Source of the DNA: JAIBAI01 sp044238875
GTDB taxonomy: Bacteria > Bacteroidota > Bacteroidia > M30B66
Assembly: GCA_044238875.1 (NCBI GenBank)
Contig: JBIICM010000154.1
Location: 1 to 6,021, forward strand
Reading direction: 5' to 3'
DNA: 6,021 nucleotides
Shown here piece after piece: positions 1-6,021 of this stretch. The position numbers and the translations under genes were made by a program. Position 1 is the first letter of the stretch. The number at the start of each line of letters is the position of its first letter. The notes under the pieces are model-generated. The model saw nothing but the letters and a program-made list of their open reading frames with translations. It ran no database searches and was not told where the DNA came from.

Positions 1-1
1 T

Positions 2-1639
2 ACTGCTAAAGCTCAATCCTTTCAATGGGCAAAACAAATGGGCGGTGCAGCTGATTATGATATTGGTATTTCCATCGCTGCTGACGCTTCTGGCAATGTA
101 TACACCATAGGGGATTTTCGAATAACCGCTGATTTCGACCCTGGAGCTGGAACTTTTAATTTAACATCAGCAGGCGCAAATGATGTTTTTATTTCTAAAG
201 TAGATCCATCCGGAAATTTTGTATGGGCTAAACGAATCGGTGGGGCAGATAACGATGAAGGTTTATCTATAGCGCTTGACGCCTCGGGAAATGTTTTTGC
301 AACAGGGGTTTTTCGGGTTACCACCGACTTTGATCCGGGGGCAGGCGTATTCGATTTGACATCTGCAGGTGAAGCAGATATTTTTATTTTAAAATTAGAT
401 GCCTCTGGCAATTTTCTGTGGGCAAAACAAATGGGAGGTGTGGCCAATGATTTTGGTTTTTCCATTGCCCTTGATGCCTTAAACAATGTATACACAACAG
501 GCTCTTTTGGTGACACCGCCGACTTTGACCCAGGCATGGGCACTTTTAATTTCATATCAGCTGGTAACACCGATAATTTTGTTTCAAAACTAGATTCTAA
601 TGGTAATTTTTTGTGGGCAAAGCAATTGGGAGGAACTGACGATGATGACAGCTATGCAATTGCTGTTGACGCCAGTGGCAATGTCTATACCGTTGGAACG
701 TTTTATGCAATTGCTGACTTTGATCCAGGTGTTGGAACCTATAATTTAACAGCTGCAGGACAATATGATTTTTTTATTTCAAAATTAGATGCCTCGGGCA
801 ATTTTGCCTGGGCAAAAGGAATTGGTGGGGCGGTTACCGATGAAGGCTACGCCATAGCCGTTGATGCCTCTGGTAATGTTTATTCAACAGGTTCTTTTGG
901 AGGAACAGTAGACTTTGACCCTGGAGCCGGGACATTGAATTTAACCGCTATCGGAGACCTTGACGTATTCATTTCAAAATTGGATGCCTCGGGCAATTTT
1001 TTATGGGCAAAACAATTAGCCGGCACTAATAGCACTGATGGTGGTAGGGGGTATTCGATTGCATTAGATGCCTTAAACAATGTTTATACGACAGGCTTTT
1101 TTACAGGAACTGTTGACTTTGACCCGGGCGCAGCAACGCTGAATGTGACATCGGCAGGGGCCTATGATATTTTTATTTCCAAATTAGACGCTTCAGGCAA
1201 TTTTATGTGGGCCATTAACATGGGTGGTACGGACTATGAAGCAGGAAGAAGTTTAGCCCTAGATGCCACAGGAAATATATATTCAACTGGTGCATTTGGT
1301 GGAACCGCAGATTTTGATCCTGGTATTGGCATTTTCAATTTAACAACCGGATTTGGAAACGGGGATATTTATATCTCAAAAACTGGCAATACAAGCACAG
1401 GTATTTCTGAACCTTCTGACAGTTTCACAGCCAATATTTACCCTAACCCAACTAACGGATTGATATATTTTACATCACTGGCAAATGTTCAATTAATGAC
1501 CATAACAGGTCAAGTGGTTGCTTCAAAAAATTCAGTTATGATACTAGACATATCAGAAAATCCTCAAGGTATTTATTTCATTTTGCTCACCAACAGCAAG
1601 GGGGAAGTTCTTAAGACAGGAAAAATTGTGAAAGAATAA
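2..1639 (+). CDS. Secreted DFDPG beta-propeller repeat protein with T9SS C-terminal sorting domain (5' end missing)
   Basis: The frame is open from base 2. The residues before the first in-window ATG (position 38) read FQWAKQ, the end of another repeat unit, so that ATG is internal and the true start lies upstream. Counting from it, seven ~65-residue units fill residues 1-448. Each has the order GG..., DASGNVY.TG, DFDPG, NLTSAG, F.SKLDASGNF.WAK. This resembles the SBBP beta-propeller repeat family of Bacteroidota surface proteins. A Ser/Thr-rich linker follows. The last ~69 residues (from about 465) start with ANIYPNP and contain a TGQVV segment and a GIYFILL strand, the type A sorting domain (Por secretion tail) that directs export through the outer membrane by T9SS. 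The specific role is unknown; adhesion or surface display is inference. The signal peptide would be in the missing part. Codons look more A/T-rich than in the chaperone genes downstream (by eye). No functional partner is visible nearby. Confidence 0.9.
   Translation, partial: TAKAQSFQWAKQMGGAADYDIGISIAADASGNVYTIGDFRITADFDPGAGTFNLTSAGANDVFISKVDPSGNFVWAKRIGGADNDEGLSIALDASGNVFATGVFRVTTDFDPGAGVFDLTSAGEADIFILKLDASGNFLWAKQMGGVANDFGFSIALDALNNVYTTGSFGDTADFDPGMGTFNFISAGNTDNFVSKLDSNGNFLWAKQLGGTDDDDSYAIAVDASGNVYTVGTFYAIADFDPGVGTYNLTAAGQYDFFISKLDASGNFAWAKGIGGAVTDEGYAIAVDASGNVYSTGSFGGTVDFDPGAGTLNLTAIGDLDVFISKLDASGNFLWAKQLAGTNSTDGGRGYSIALDALNNVYTTGFFTGTVDFDPGAATLNVTSAGAYDIFISKLDASGNFMWAINMGGTDYEAGRSLALDATGNIYSTGAFGGTADFDPGIGIFNLTTGFGNGDIYISKTGNTSTGISEPSDSFTANIYPNPTNGLIYFTSLANVQLMTITGQVVASKNSVMILDISENPQGIYFILLTNSKGEVLKTGKIVKE
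38..1381 (+). repeat. Seven tandem ~195-bp coding repeats (DFDPG units)
   Basis: Units begin at 38, 236, 431, 626, 821, 1016 and 1220. Lengths are 66, 65, 65, 65, 65 and 68 codons, and the last is cut to about 54 codons where the linker starts. The most conserved parts are DFDPG and the SKLDASGNF.WAK end, and the DNA is also very similar there: AAATTAGATGCCTC occurs more than once with few changes. Unit 6 has three extra residues after its first Gly (the GTNSTDGGRG stretch). Spacing is constant and the reading frame is kept throughout, so this is a protein-level repeat rather than a CRISPR or satellite array. At least one further unit continues upstream of the window. Confidence 0.9.
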
Positions 1640-1656
1640 CTGTGCATAATAGCTCA

Positions 1657-1691
1657 TCTTTCGTGCGGCTCTTAGAGCCCAGCATGAAAGA
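1657..1691 (+). terminator. Strong hairpin after the repeat-protein gene, candidate terminator
   Basis: An inverted repeat begins 17 bases after the stop codon. The outer arms TCTTTCGTGC (1657-1666) and GCATGAAAGA (1682-1691) pair over 10 bp with one G-T wobble. The inner arms GGCTC (1667-1671) and GAGCC (1675-1679) pair perfectly around a TTA loop. Two bases (CA, 1680-1681) bulge on the 3' side. Its position directly after a stop suggests transcription termination or 3'-end protection. No U-tract follows directly (the next T-run is at 1717-1721), so it is not a textbook intrinsic terminator. Confidence 0.5.
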
Positions 1692-1741
1692 GGTGTTGAA
1701 GGAAGCTTTTTCTGGTTTACAAGGCAACATCACCTGTATTT

Positions 1742-1763
1742 GAACCGCCGCCGGAGGTGGTTC
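1742..1763 (+). other. Second hairpin in the intergenic region
   Basis: GAACCGCC (1742-1749) pairs with GGTGGTTC (1756-1763) over 8 bp with one G-T wobble and a 6-base loop. No T-run follows. It lies between the first hairpin and the promoter of the thioredoxin gene, so it could be a second 3' structure of the upstream transcript. A function cannot be assigned from sequence alone. Confidence 0.35.
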
Positions 1764-1807
1764 GACCTGCCGGGATCATAAAATACCATCAGGCTCAATT
1801 TTTGCAA

Positions 1808-1815
1808 TATATTTG
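1808..1815 (+). promoter_or_regulatory. Bacteroidota-type -7 promoter element before the thioredoxin gene
   Basis: TATATTTG matches the TAnnTTTG consensus used by the Bacteroidota primary sigma factor. It would place the transcript start near 1821, with a leader of about 20 A/T-rich bases before the ATG at 1840. I do not see a good TTTG -33 element about 19 bases upstream, so only half of the promoter is supported. Confidence 0.5.
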
Positions 1816-1839
1816 CGGTTTGTTATCAAAATTTAACCC

Positions 1840-2382
1840 ATGAAAAAATTTCGCTTTCTGCTTGCCTTTGCAGCCATTGCCTCAATTTTATATGGTTTTA
1901 TCCCTACAGCTTCAAGCCCGTCAAAGCCGCCTGTAGGTTTGGAGATTGGTCAGGAAGCACCCGATCTGGTGTTCAATGATCCGGAAGGAAAACCTATAAA
2001 ACTGTCGTCGCTGCGCGGAAATCTGGTATTAGTTGATTTCTGGGCTTCATGGTGCGGTCCGTGCCGGATGGAGAATCCTAATGTGGTGGCCACTTTTCAG
2101 AAATACCAGCGTTCAAAGTTTAAAGGAGCGAAAGGCTTTGCCATTTACAATGTATCGCTCGATAAAAACAAGGATGCATGGGTAAATGCCATCAAAAAAG
2201 ATAACCTGAGCTGGAAATACCACGTGAGTGATCTGATGGGCTGGCAATCGCAGGCTGCAGCCACCTACCGGGTGAACAGCATACCGGCGAACTTTTTACT
2301 TGATGCCAAAGGAATTATCATTGCCAAAGGTCTCAGGGGGCCGGCGCTTGAACGCGAGATAGCCCGGCATGTTAAAGAGTAA
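1840..2382 (+). CDS. TlpA/ResA-like exported thioredoxin-fold protein
   Basis: A 180-residue protein. Residues 1-25 form a signal peptide or membrane anchor: MKKFR followed by a hydrophobic stretch, then a Ser/Pro-rich linker. Residues ~34-178 are a TlpA/AhpC-TSA type thioredoxin domain. It opens with IGQEAPDLVF and has the redox motif WCGPC (Cys72, Cys75) after VDFWAS. It also has the family's inserted helix region (about 104-140) and the cis-proline segment NSIPANFLLD (Pro149). Both catalytic cysteines are present, so it should be active as a thiol-disulfide reductase or oxidoreductase outside the cytoplasm, for example in cytochrome c maturation or repair of secreted proteins; the substrate is unknown. 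The start is the first ATG after an in-frame stop (1834-1836). No cytochrome or Dsb partner gene is visible, and it seems to be transcribed on its own. Confidence 0.9.
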   Translation: MKKFRFLLAFAAIASILYGFIPTASSPSKPPVGLEIGQEAPDLVFNDPEGKPIKLSSLRGNLVLVDFWASWCGPCRMENPNVVATFQKYQRSKFKGAKGFAIYNVSLDKNKDAWVNAIKKDNLSWKYHVSDLMGWQSQAAATYRVNSIPANFLLDAKGIIIAKGLRGPALEREIARHVKE

Positions 2383-2416
2383 ATATCCGTACAAATAAAA
2401 ATATGTCAATTTGACG

Positions 2417-2458
2417 GTTAGCGTCGGATGGCATTAAGCTTGCCATTTACCGCCTAAC
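2417..2458 (+). promoter_or_regulatory. Hairpin directly before the grpE start: leader element or tlpA-like gene terminator
   Basis: The core arms ATGGCA (2428-2433) and TGCCAT (2441-2446) pair perfectly around a 7-base loop. CGG (2425-2427) pairs with CCG (2450-2452) across a TTA bulge. GTTAG (2417-2421) pairs with CTAAC (2454-2458). Together this gives 14 bp with small internal loops, ending two bases before the ATG at 2461. It may terminate the upstream thioredoxin transcript, or lie in the grpE leader and block ribosome access. A weak -7-like TCAATTTG (2406-2413), inside the short inverted repeat GTCAA-T-TTGAC (2405-2415), could start a transcript that contains the whole hairpin. Confidence 0.4.
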
Positions 2459-2460
2459 TT

Positions 2461-3078
2461 ATGCGAAAACAAATTCGCAAAATTTTTCAGAAAATGATGA
2501 ATCAGGAACATGACGACGCCGGAACCGGCAGCGATCAAACGCATGTGAACGCCGGTGAAGCCCTGCCGGAAGCACCGGAAAACGAAGAACAAATTGGGGT
2601 AAGCGAGCAAAATACGCCTTCTGCGGAGGCCCCTGCAGACGACTGGAAGGCAAAGTTCATGGAGATGAACGACCGTTTTTTGCGCCTTTATTCGGAATTT
2701 GACAATTACAAAAAACGCAACGCCCGCGAAAGAATTGAAATAACCAAAACAGCGGGTGCTGACATAATTTCAGCTTTACTGACTGTATTAGACGATTTTG
2801 ACAGAGCTGCCAAAGCCATGGAATCGGCTTCTGATCTGCAAAGTATTCGCGAGGGGATGCAGCTTATTCATCATAAATTCAGGGCGGTACTGAACCAGAA
2901 AGGCCTTGAAGAAATGAATTCACTGGGAGAACCATTTAACAGCGATCTCCATGAAGCCATTACCAGTATTCCCGCACCAGATGAGGATCAGAAAGGCAAA
3001 GTGCTCGACGAGGTTGAAAAAGGTTATGCCCTCAACGGAAAGGTGATCCGTTTTGCCAAAGTGGTAGTTGGTGCCTGA
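2461..3078 (+). CDS. grpE: GrpE, nucleotide exchange factor of DnaK
   Basis: GrpE releases ADP from DnaK in the cytoplasm and so resets the Hsp70 cycle. The 205-residue length is normal for the family. Residues 1-60 are an acidic, low-complexity, probably disordered N-terminus. Residues ~61-140 form the long dimerising helix (DDWKAKFMEMNDRFLRLYSEF, then NYKKR). Residues ~140-203 are the C-terminal beta domain that contacts DnaK, with the family signature around GEPFNSDLHEAI and the ending KGYALNGKVIRFAKVVV. The start used is the first ATG after an in-frame stop (2455-2457). The ATGs at 2494 and 2497 (Met12, Met13) are plausible alternatives, because the first 11 residues are basic and unlike the acidic stretch that follows. 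No terminator separates it from dnaJ 24 bases downstream. No CIRCE-type operator is visible. Confidence 0.96.
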   Translation: MRKQIRKIFQKMMNQEHDDAGTGSDQTHVNAGEALPEAPENEEQIGVSEQNTPSAEAPADDWKAKFMEMNDRFLRLYSEFDNYKKRNARERIEITKTAGADIISALLTVLDDFDRAAKAMESASDLQSIREGMQLIHHKFRAVLNQKGLEEMNSLGEPFNSDLHEAITSIPAPDEDQKGKVLDEVEKGYALNGKVIRFAKVVVGA

Positions 3079-3102
3079 TAAAAAACCGACAATATAAAGA
3101 CA

Positions 3103-4257
3103 ATGGCGAAAAGAGATTATTACGAGATACTCGGCGTTTCAAAGAATGCTGATGAGCAGGAGCTGAAAAAGGCCTACAGAAAAATGGCCATCAAGTACCA
3201 TCCTGATAAAAACCCTGACGACAAAGAGGCCGAAGAGCGTTTCAAGGAAGCGGCCGAAGCGTATGAGGTGCTGAGCGATCCAGATAAAAAAGCCCGTTAT
3301 GACCGTTTCGGACACCAGGGTGTTGGTGGTGCAGGCTCTCAAGGCGGAGGTTTTGGCGGAGGCGGCATGAGTATGGAAGATATCTTCAGCCAGTTTGGCG
3401 ATATTTTCGGCGGCGGCGGATTCGGTGGCTTTGGTTTCGGTGGCCAGCAACAGGGGCGCAATGTTCACCGGGGTACAAACCTCAGAATAAAGGTAAAACT
3501 TAACCTTGAAGAAATCGCCGGCGGCATAGAGAAAAAAATTAAGGTCAATAAATTTGTTTCCTGTAAATCATGCGCAGGAAGCGGAGCTGAAAAAGGTTCT
3601 TCGTTTAACTCCTGCGGCACCTGTAAAGGCGCAGGCAGGGTTACAAGGGTTACCAACACCATTTTGGGTCAGATGCAAACCGTTGCTACCTGTCCGGCCT
3701 GCAACGGTGAAGGCAAAACCATTTCTTCCAAATGTAAGTCATGCCATGGAGATGGCATTGTGCGCGACGAAGAGGTCATTACACTGCAGATCCCTGCAGG
3801 GGTAGGTGAAGGTATGCAGCTGAACGTGGCCGGTAAAGGAAATGCCGCACCCAGAGGTGGAATTCCAGGCGATCTGCTGGTGACCATCGAAGAATTGGAA
3901 CATCCTGAACTGAAACGCGACGGCATCAATCTTTACTTTGACTGTTACATCAATTTTGCTGATGCCGCATTGGGTACAACCGTTGAAATACCCACCCTTG
4001 AGGGGAAAGCCAAGTTCAAGATCGAACCAGGCACCCAAAGTGGACGGGTCTACCGCCTAAGGGGCAAGGGCTTGCCCGAAGTAAACGGCTATCAGCGCGG
4101 CGATTTACTGGTTGATGTGAACATCTGGACACCGCAAAGCCTCTCGCAGGAGGAACGTTCTACGCTTGAAAAATTAAGAAGTGCGCCCAACTTCGCACCC
4201 CAGCCGGGTAAAAAAGAAAAGGGTTTCTTCGAAAGAATGAAGGAATACTTTCAGTAA
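3103..4257 (+). CDS. dnaJ: DnaJ, Hsp40 co-chaperone (type I)
   Basis: DnaJ delivers unfolded clients to DnaK and stimulates its ATPase. All parts of a type I protein are present in 384 residues. The J domain is at residues ~4-69 with HPD at 33-35. The Gly/Phe-rich linker is at ~70-120 and carries the DIF motifs (MEDIFSQFGDIF). The zinc-binding domain has four CxxCxGxG motifs with cysteines at 154/157, 171/174, 197/200 and 211/214. The client-binding beta domains follow to about residue 350. The C-terminus GFFERMKEYF fits Bacteroidota DnaJ proteins as I recall them. All zinc ligands and HPD are intact, so it should be functional. It is most likely co-transcribed with grpE; the 24-base gap is A-rich and has no hairpin. 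dnaK is not in this window. Confidence 0.98.
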   Translation: MAKRDYYEILGVSKNADEQELKKAYRKMAIKYHPDKNPDDKEAEERFKEAAEAYEVLSDPDKKARYDRFGHQGVGGAGSQGGGFGGGGMSMEDIFSQFGDIFGGGGFGGFGFGGQQQGRNVHRGTNLRIKVKLNLEEIAGGIEKKIKVNKFVSCKSCAGSGAEKGSSFNSCGTCKGAGRVTRVTNTILGQMQTVATCPACNGEGKTISSKCKSCHGDGIVRDEEVITLQIPAGVGEGMQLNVAGKGNAAPRGGIPGDLLVTIEELEHPELKRDGINLYFDCYINFADAALGTTVEIPTLEGKAKFKIEPGTQSGRVYRLRGKGLPEVNGYQRGDLLVDVNIWTPQSLSQEERSTLEKLRSAPNFAPQPGKKEKGFFERMKEYFQ

Positions 4258-4267
4258 TTAGTTTGGC

Positions 4268-4275
4268 TACATTTG
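4268..4275 (+). promoter_or_regulatory. Bacteroidota-type -7 promoter element before the ABC ATPase gene
   Basis: TACATTTG matches TAnnTTTG and lies in the 37-base gap after dnaJ, which would give a leader of about 12 bases before the ATG at 4295. No clear -33 TTTG is found at the expected distance. The gap has no hairpin, so read-through from grpE-dnaJ is also possible. The element would let the transporter be expressed independently of the chaperones. Confidence 0.45.
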
Positions 4276-4294
4276 CTGCCTATCCGCAAAAATT

Positions 4295-5215
4295 ATGGAT
4301 CAGCCGCTTTTTGAAGCCCAGCATATTGTTAAAAATTATGGCGCATACAGGGCCCTCGATGATGTAAGCATCAGCGTGGCCAGGGGGAGTATTTTTGGTT
4401 TACTTGGTCCGAACGGAGCCGGCAAAACGACCCTGATCCGTATCATTAATCAGATTACCGGTCCCGACGAAGGCAGTGTATGGTTCAAGGGGCAACCCAT
4501 GAAAAGAATACACGTTGATCAGATCGGCTATTTACCCGAGGAGAGAGGGCTTTACAAAAAGATGAAGGTGGGCGAACAGTGCCTTTATCTGGCAAGGCTA
4601 AAGGGGCTGAGTGAAAAAGAGGCTAAACGGCGCCTGAGGGCATGGTTTGAACGATTTGGCATCCAGGAGTGGTGGACAAAAAAAATCGAGGAATTGTCGA
4701 AAGGCATGGCTCAGAAAGTTCAATTCATTGTTACGGTAATTCATGAGCCCGAACTGCTGATTTTTGATGAACCCTTTACCGGTTTTGACCCGGTAAATGC
4801 CAGCTTAATTCGTGATGAAATTTTAAGGTTGAAAGAGAACGGTGCCACCATTATTTTTTCTACCCACCGCATGGAAACGGTTGAAGAATTGTGCGATCAT
4901 ATTGCACTGATTAACAAAAGCAGAAAAATTCTCGACGGTCAGCTGACCGAAATTCGCCGGCAATACCGCACACATATTTACGAGCTTGATTTCAGGGGGC
5001 CGATGCCCGCGTTTGCCAATGCGCTATGGGCCGGAGCAGAGATCATTGAGCAGAAACAACAGGGCGACCTCAATGCGGTGAAACTGAAACTGCTGGGTAA
5101 AAACTCGGTGAATGATTTGTTTCAGGCGATCCTGCCTGTTTGCGAAATCGTAAAGTTCAATGAGGTGATCCCAACTATGAACGACATCTTCATTTCAACC
5201 GTACAAGCGCAATAA
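4295..5215 (+). CDS. ABC transporter ATP-binding protein, NatA/YhaQ type
   Basis: This cytoplasmic ATPase subunit powers the permease encoded 2 bases downstream. Its 306 residues show a full nucleotide-binding domain: Walker A GPNGAGKT (38-45), signature LSKGM (134-138) in place of LSGGQ, Walker B LLIFDEP (154-160), D-loop GFDP (163-166) and switch His191 in STHRM. At the usual Q-loop place the sequence reads IGYLPEERGLY, with Glu82 where many ABC proteins have Gln; as I recall, this is usual in the NatA/YhaQ branch. Residues ~215-300 form the extra C-terminal domain (DUF4162-like) common in that branch. Characterised relatives export sodium ions, but related ABC-2 systems move other substrates, so none is assigned here. 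The start is well placed: its N-terminus FEAQHIVKNYG aligns with the typical ABC opening. Confidence 0.93.
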   Translation: MDQPLFEAQHIVKNYGAYRALDDVSISVARGSIFGLLGPNGAGKTTLIRIINQITGPDEGSVWFKGQPMKRIHVDQIGYLPEERGLYKKMKVGEQCLYLARLKGLSEKEAKRRLRAWFERFGIQEWWTKKIEELSKGMAQKVQFIVTVIHEPELLIFDEPFTGFDPVNASLIRDEILRLKENGATIIFSTHRMETVEELCDHIALINKSRKILDGQLTEIRRQYRTHIYELDFRGPMPAFANALWAGAEIIEQKQQGDLNAVKLKLLGKNSVNDLFQAILPVCEIVKFNEVIPTMNDIFISTVQAQ

Positions 5216-5217
5216 AA

Positions 5218-6021
5218 ATGGGAAAAATCAGCCTGATTATCAGAAGAGAGTTCCTCACCAGGGTGCGGAAGAAATCTTTCATTATCATGACCATTCTGGG
5301 GCCGCTGCTGATGGGAGCACTGATTGTGATTCCGGTGCTGCTGGCCGATGTTGGAAGCTCCACAAAGATTATTTTGGTTGTTGACGAAACAGGCGTGCTT
5401 GAGCACGGTCTTAAAAATAACGATGATATCCTTTTTGTGTATCAGGGCAAAGACTTTAAAAAAGCCAGGGCAGAAGCCATTGCCAAGGAGCATTATGGTG
5501 TGTTGCATGTTCCGGCTTTCCGCGATAACGATATACGACACCTGCAGCAAAACATCCGTTTTTACGCATCAGACCAGGTGTCGCTCGGGGTTAAGTCGTA
5601 TGTGCGTGCCCAGCTTGAAAGGCAGATTGAGCGGCTTCAGCTGCAATCGCAGCATGTAGATCAGGCATTGGTTGAAAGTGTAAAACTCAACTCAAATGTT
5701 CCGCTGCCAATTGATGCGCTTGAGCCCGGAAAAGGCAATAATGATGTGGAGGTCAACACTATCTTGGGCTGGATTGGCGGCCTGCTGATTTATCTCTTTA
5801 TCTTTTTATTCGGAGCGCAGGCCATGCGCGGAGTGATTGAAGAAAAAACCAACCGCATTGTGGAGGTAATCATTTCTTCGGTGAAGCCTTTTGAGCTGAT
5901 GATGGGCAAGATCATCGGCATAGCCTGTGTGGGTCTTACACAGTTTCTGCTCTGGATTGTGCTTACAGGCGGTATATATAGCTTTTTTATGGCTACGGTA
6001 GTAAAAGACGCTTTCAGTGCC
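5218..6021 (+). CDS. ABC-2 type permease, NatB/YhaP-like (3' end missing)
   Basis: The frame opens with ATG at 5218, two bases after the ATPase stop, and stays open for 268 codons to the window end, so the gene is truncated by the window and not broken. The N-terminus MGKISLIIRREFLTRVRKK is the typical cytoplasmic start of ABC-2 permeases. A first membrane segment lies at ~21-43. A large, mostly polar extracytoplasmic domain follows (~45-180), with a helical, Gln/Glu-rich stretch around 130-150. The second membrane segment is at ~181-201. The conserved cytoplasmic loop RGVIEEKTNRIVEVIISSVK (204-223) then leads to GKIIGI and a third segment at ~231-258. That loop contacts the ATPase and is a hallmark of the NatB/YhaP family. 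The tight spacing implies translational coupling with the ATPase. Further membrane segments should follow beyond the window. Confidence 0.92.
   Translation, partial: MGKISLIIRREFLTRVRKKSFIIMTILGPLLMGALIVIPVLLADVGSSTKIILVVDETGVLEHGLKNNDDILFVYQGKDFKKARAEAIAKEHYGVLHVPAFRDNDIRHLQQNIRFYASDQVSLGVKSYVRAQLERQIERLQLQSQHVDQALVESVKLNSNVPLPIDALEPGKGNNDVEVNTILGWIGGLLIYLFIFLFGAQAMRGVIEEKTNRIVEVIISSVKPFELMMGKIIGIACVGLTQFLLWIVLTGGIYSFFMATVVKDAFSA

Noticed and set aside
55..1080. Long open frames on the - strand (55-570 and 880-1080) within the repeat gene
   Set aside because: They lie antisense to the repetitive coding sequence, and their proteins repeat with the same period (PAPGSKS segments that mirror the DFDPG codons). 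This is what antisense reading of a codon-biased repeat gives.
38..1381. Tandem ~195-bp repeat as a CRISPR or satellite array
   Set aside because: The repeats are contiguous, keep one reading frame and differ mainly at tolerated codons. There are no spacers between short identical repeats.
1657..1763. Integron attC-like site or insertion-sequence end
   Set aside because: The hairpins resemble folded recombination sites, but I see no GTTRRRY/RYYYAAC core pair, no integrase or transposase gene, and no flanking direct repeat.
2383..2460. CIRCE operator (HrcA) before grpE
   Set aside because: The TTAGCACTC-N9-GAGTGCTAA consensus is absent. The GTTAG and CTAAC arms here are part of a longer, different hairpin.
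3079..3102. Missing dnaK between grpE and dnaJ as a deletion
   Set aside because: The short A-rich gap shows no remnant of dnaK, and separate dnaK loci are common in bacteria of this phylum, so loss at this place is not indicated.
3139..4038. Several open frames on both strands inside dnaJ
   Set aside because: All overlap an intact dnaJ with every family motif present, and none has a recognisable domain or its own promoter context.
5122..5659. Open frames at 5122-5550 (-) and 5348-5659 (+) across the ATPase-permease boundary
   Set aside because: The permease reading frame from 5218 is open to the window end and has clear family motifs and membrane segments, so these are out-of-frame shadows.

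Overview
The window looks like chromosomal DNA from a member of the Bacteroidota. Four things point there: a type IX secretion (T9SS) C-terminal sorting domain on the first protein, TAnnTTTG promoter elements typical of the phylum, A-rich leaders without clear Shine-Dalgarno sequences, and a grpE-dnaJ pair without dnaK. All five genes lie on the + strand. Both outer genes are cut by the window edges.

Layout: (1) 2-1639 is the 3' part of a gene for a secreted protein built from seven visible ~65-residue DFDPG beta-propeller-type repeats (SBBP-like) and a T9SS sorting tail. (2) 1640-1839 is a 200-base intergenic region with a strong 35-base hairpin just after the stop, a second smaller hairpin, and a TATATTTG -7 element before the next gene. 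(3) 1840-2382 encodes an exported TlpA-like thioredoxin. (4) 2383-2460 is a short gap with a hairpin that ends two bases before the grpE start. (5) 2461-3078 grpE and 3103-4257 dnaJ form a chaperone pair 24 bases apart. (6) 4295-5215 encodes an ABC ATPase of the NatA/YhaQ type. After 2 bases it is followed by the matching ABC-2 permease of the NatB/YhaP type (5218 to the window end), which runs off the edge with no stop.

Function: GrpE and DnaJ are the nucleotide exchange factor and J-domain co-chaperone of DnaK, which must be encoded elsewhere. The ATPase and permease should form one exporter whose substrate cannot be read from the sequence. The thioredoxin probably does redox work in the periplasm or on an envelope surface. 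The repeat protein is probably displayed or released by T9SS.

I see no previously undescribed system here. The points most worth a second look are the hairpin against the grpE start (a possible thermosensor or terminator), the cluster of hairpins in 1650-1765, and a hint of three-unit higher-order duplication in the repeat protein.
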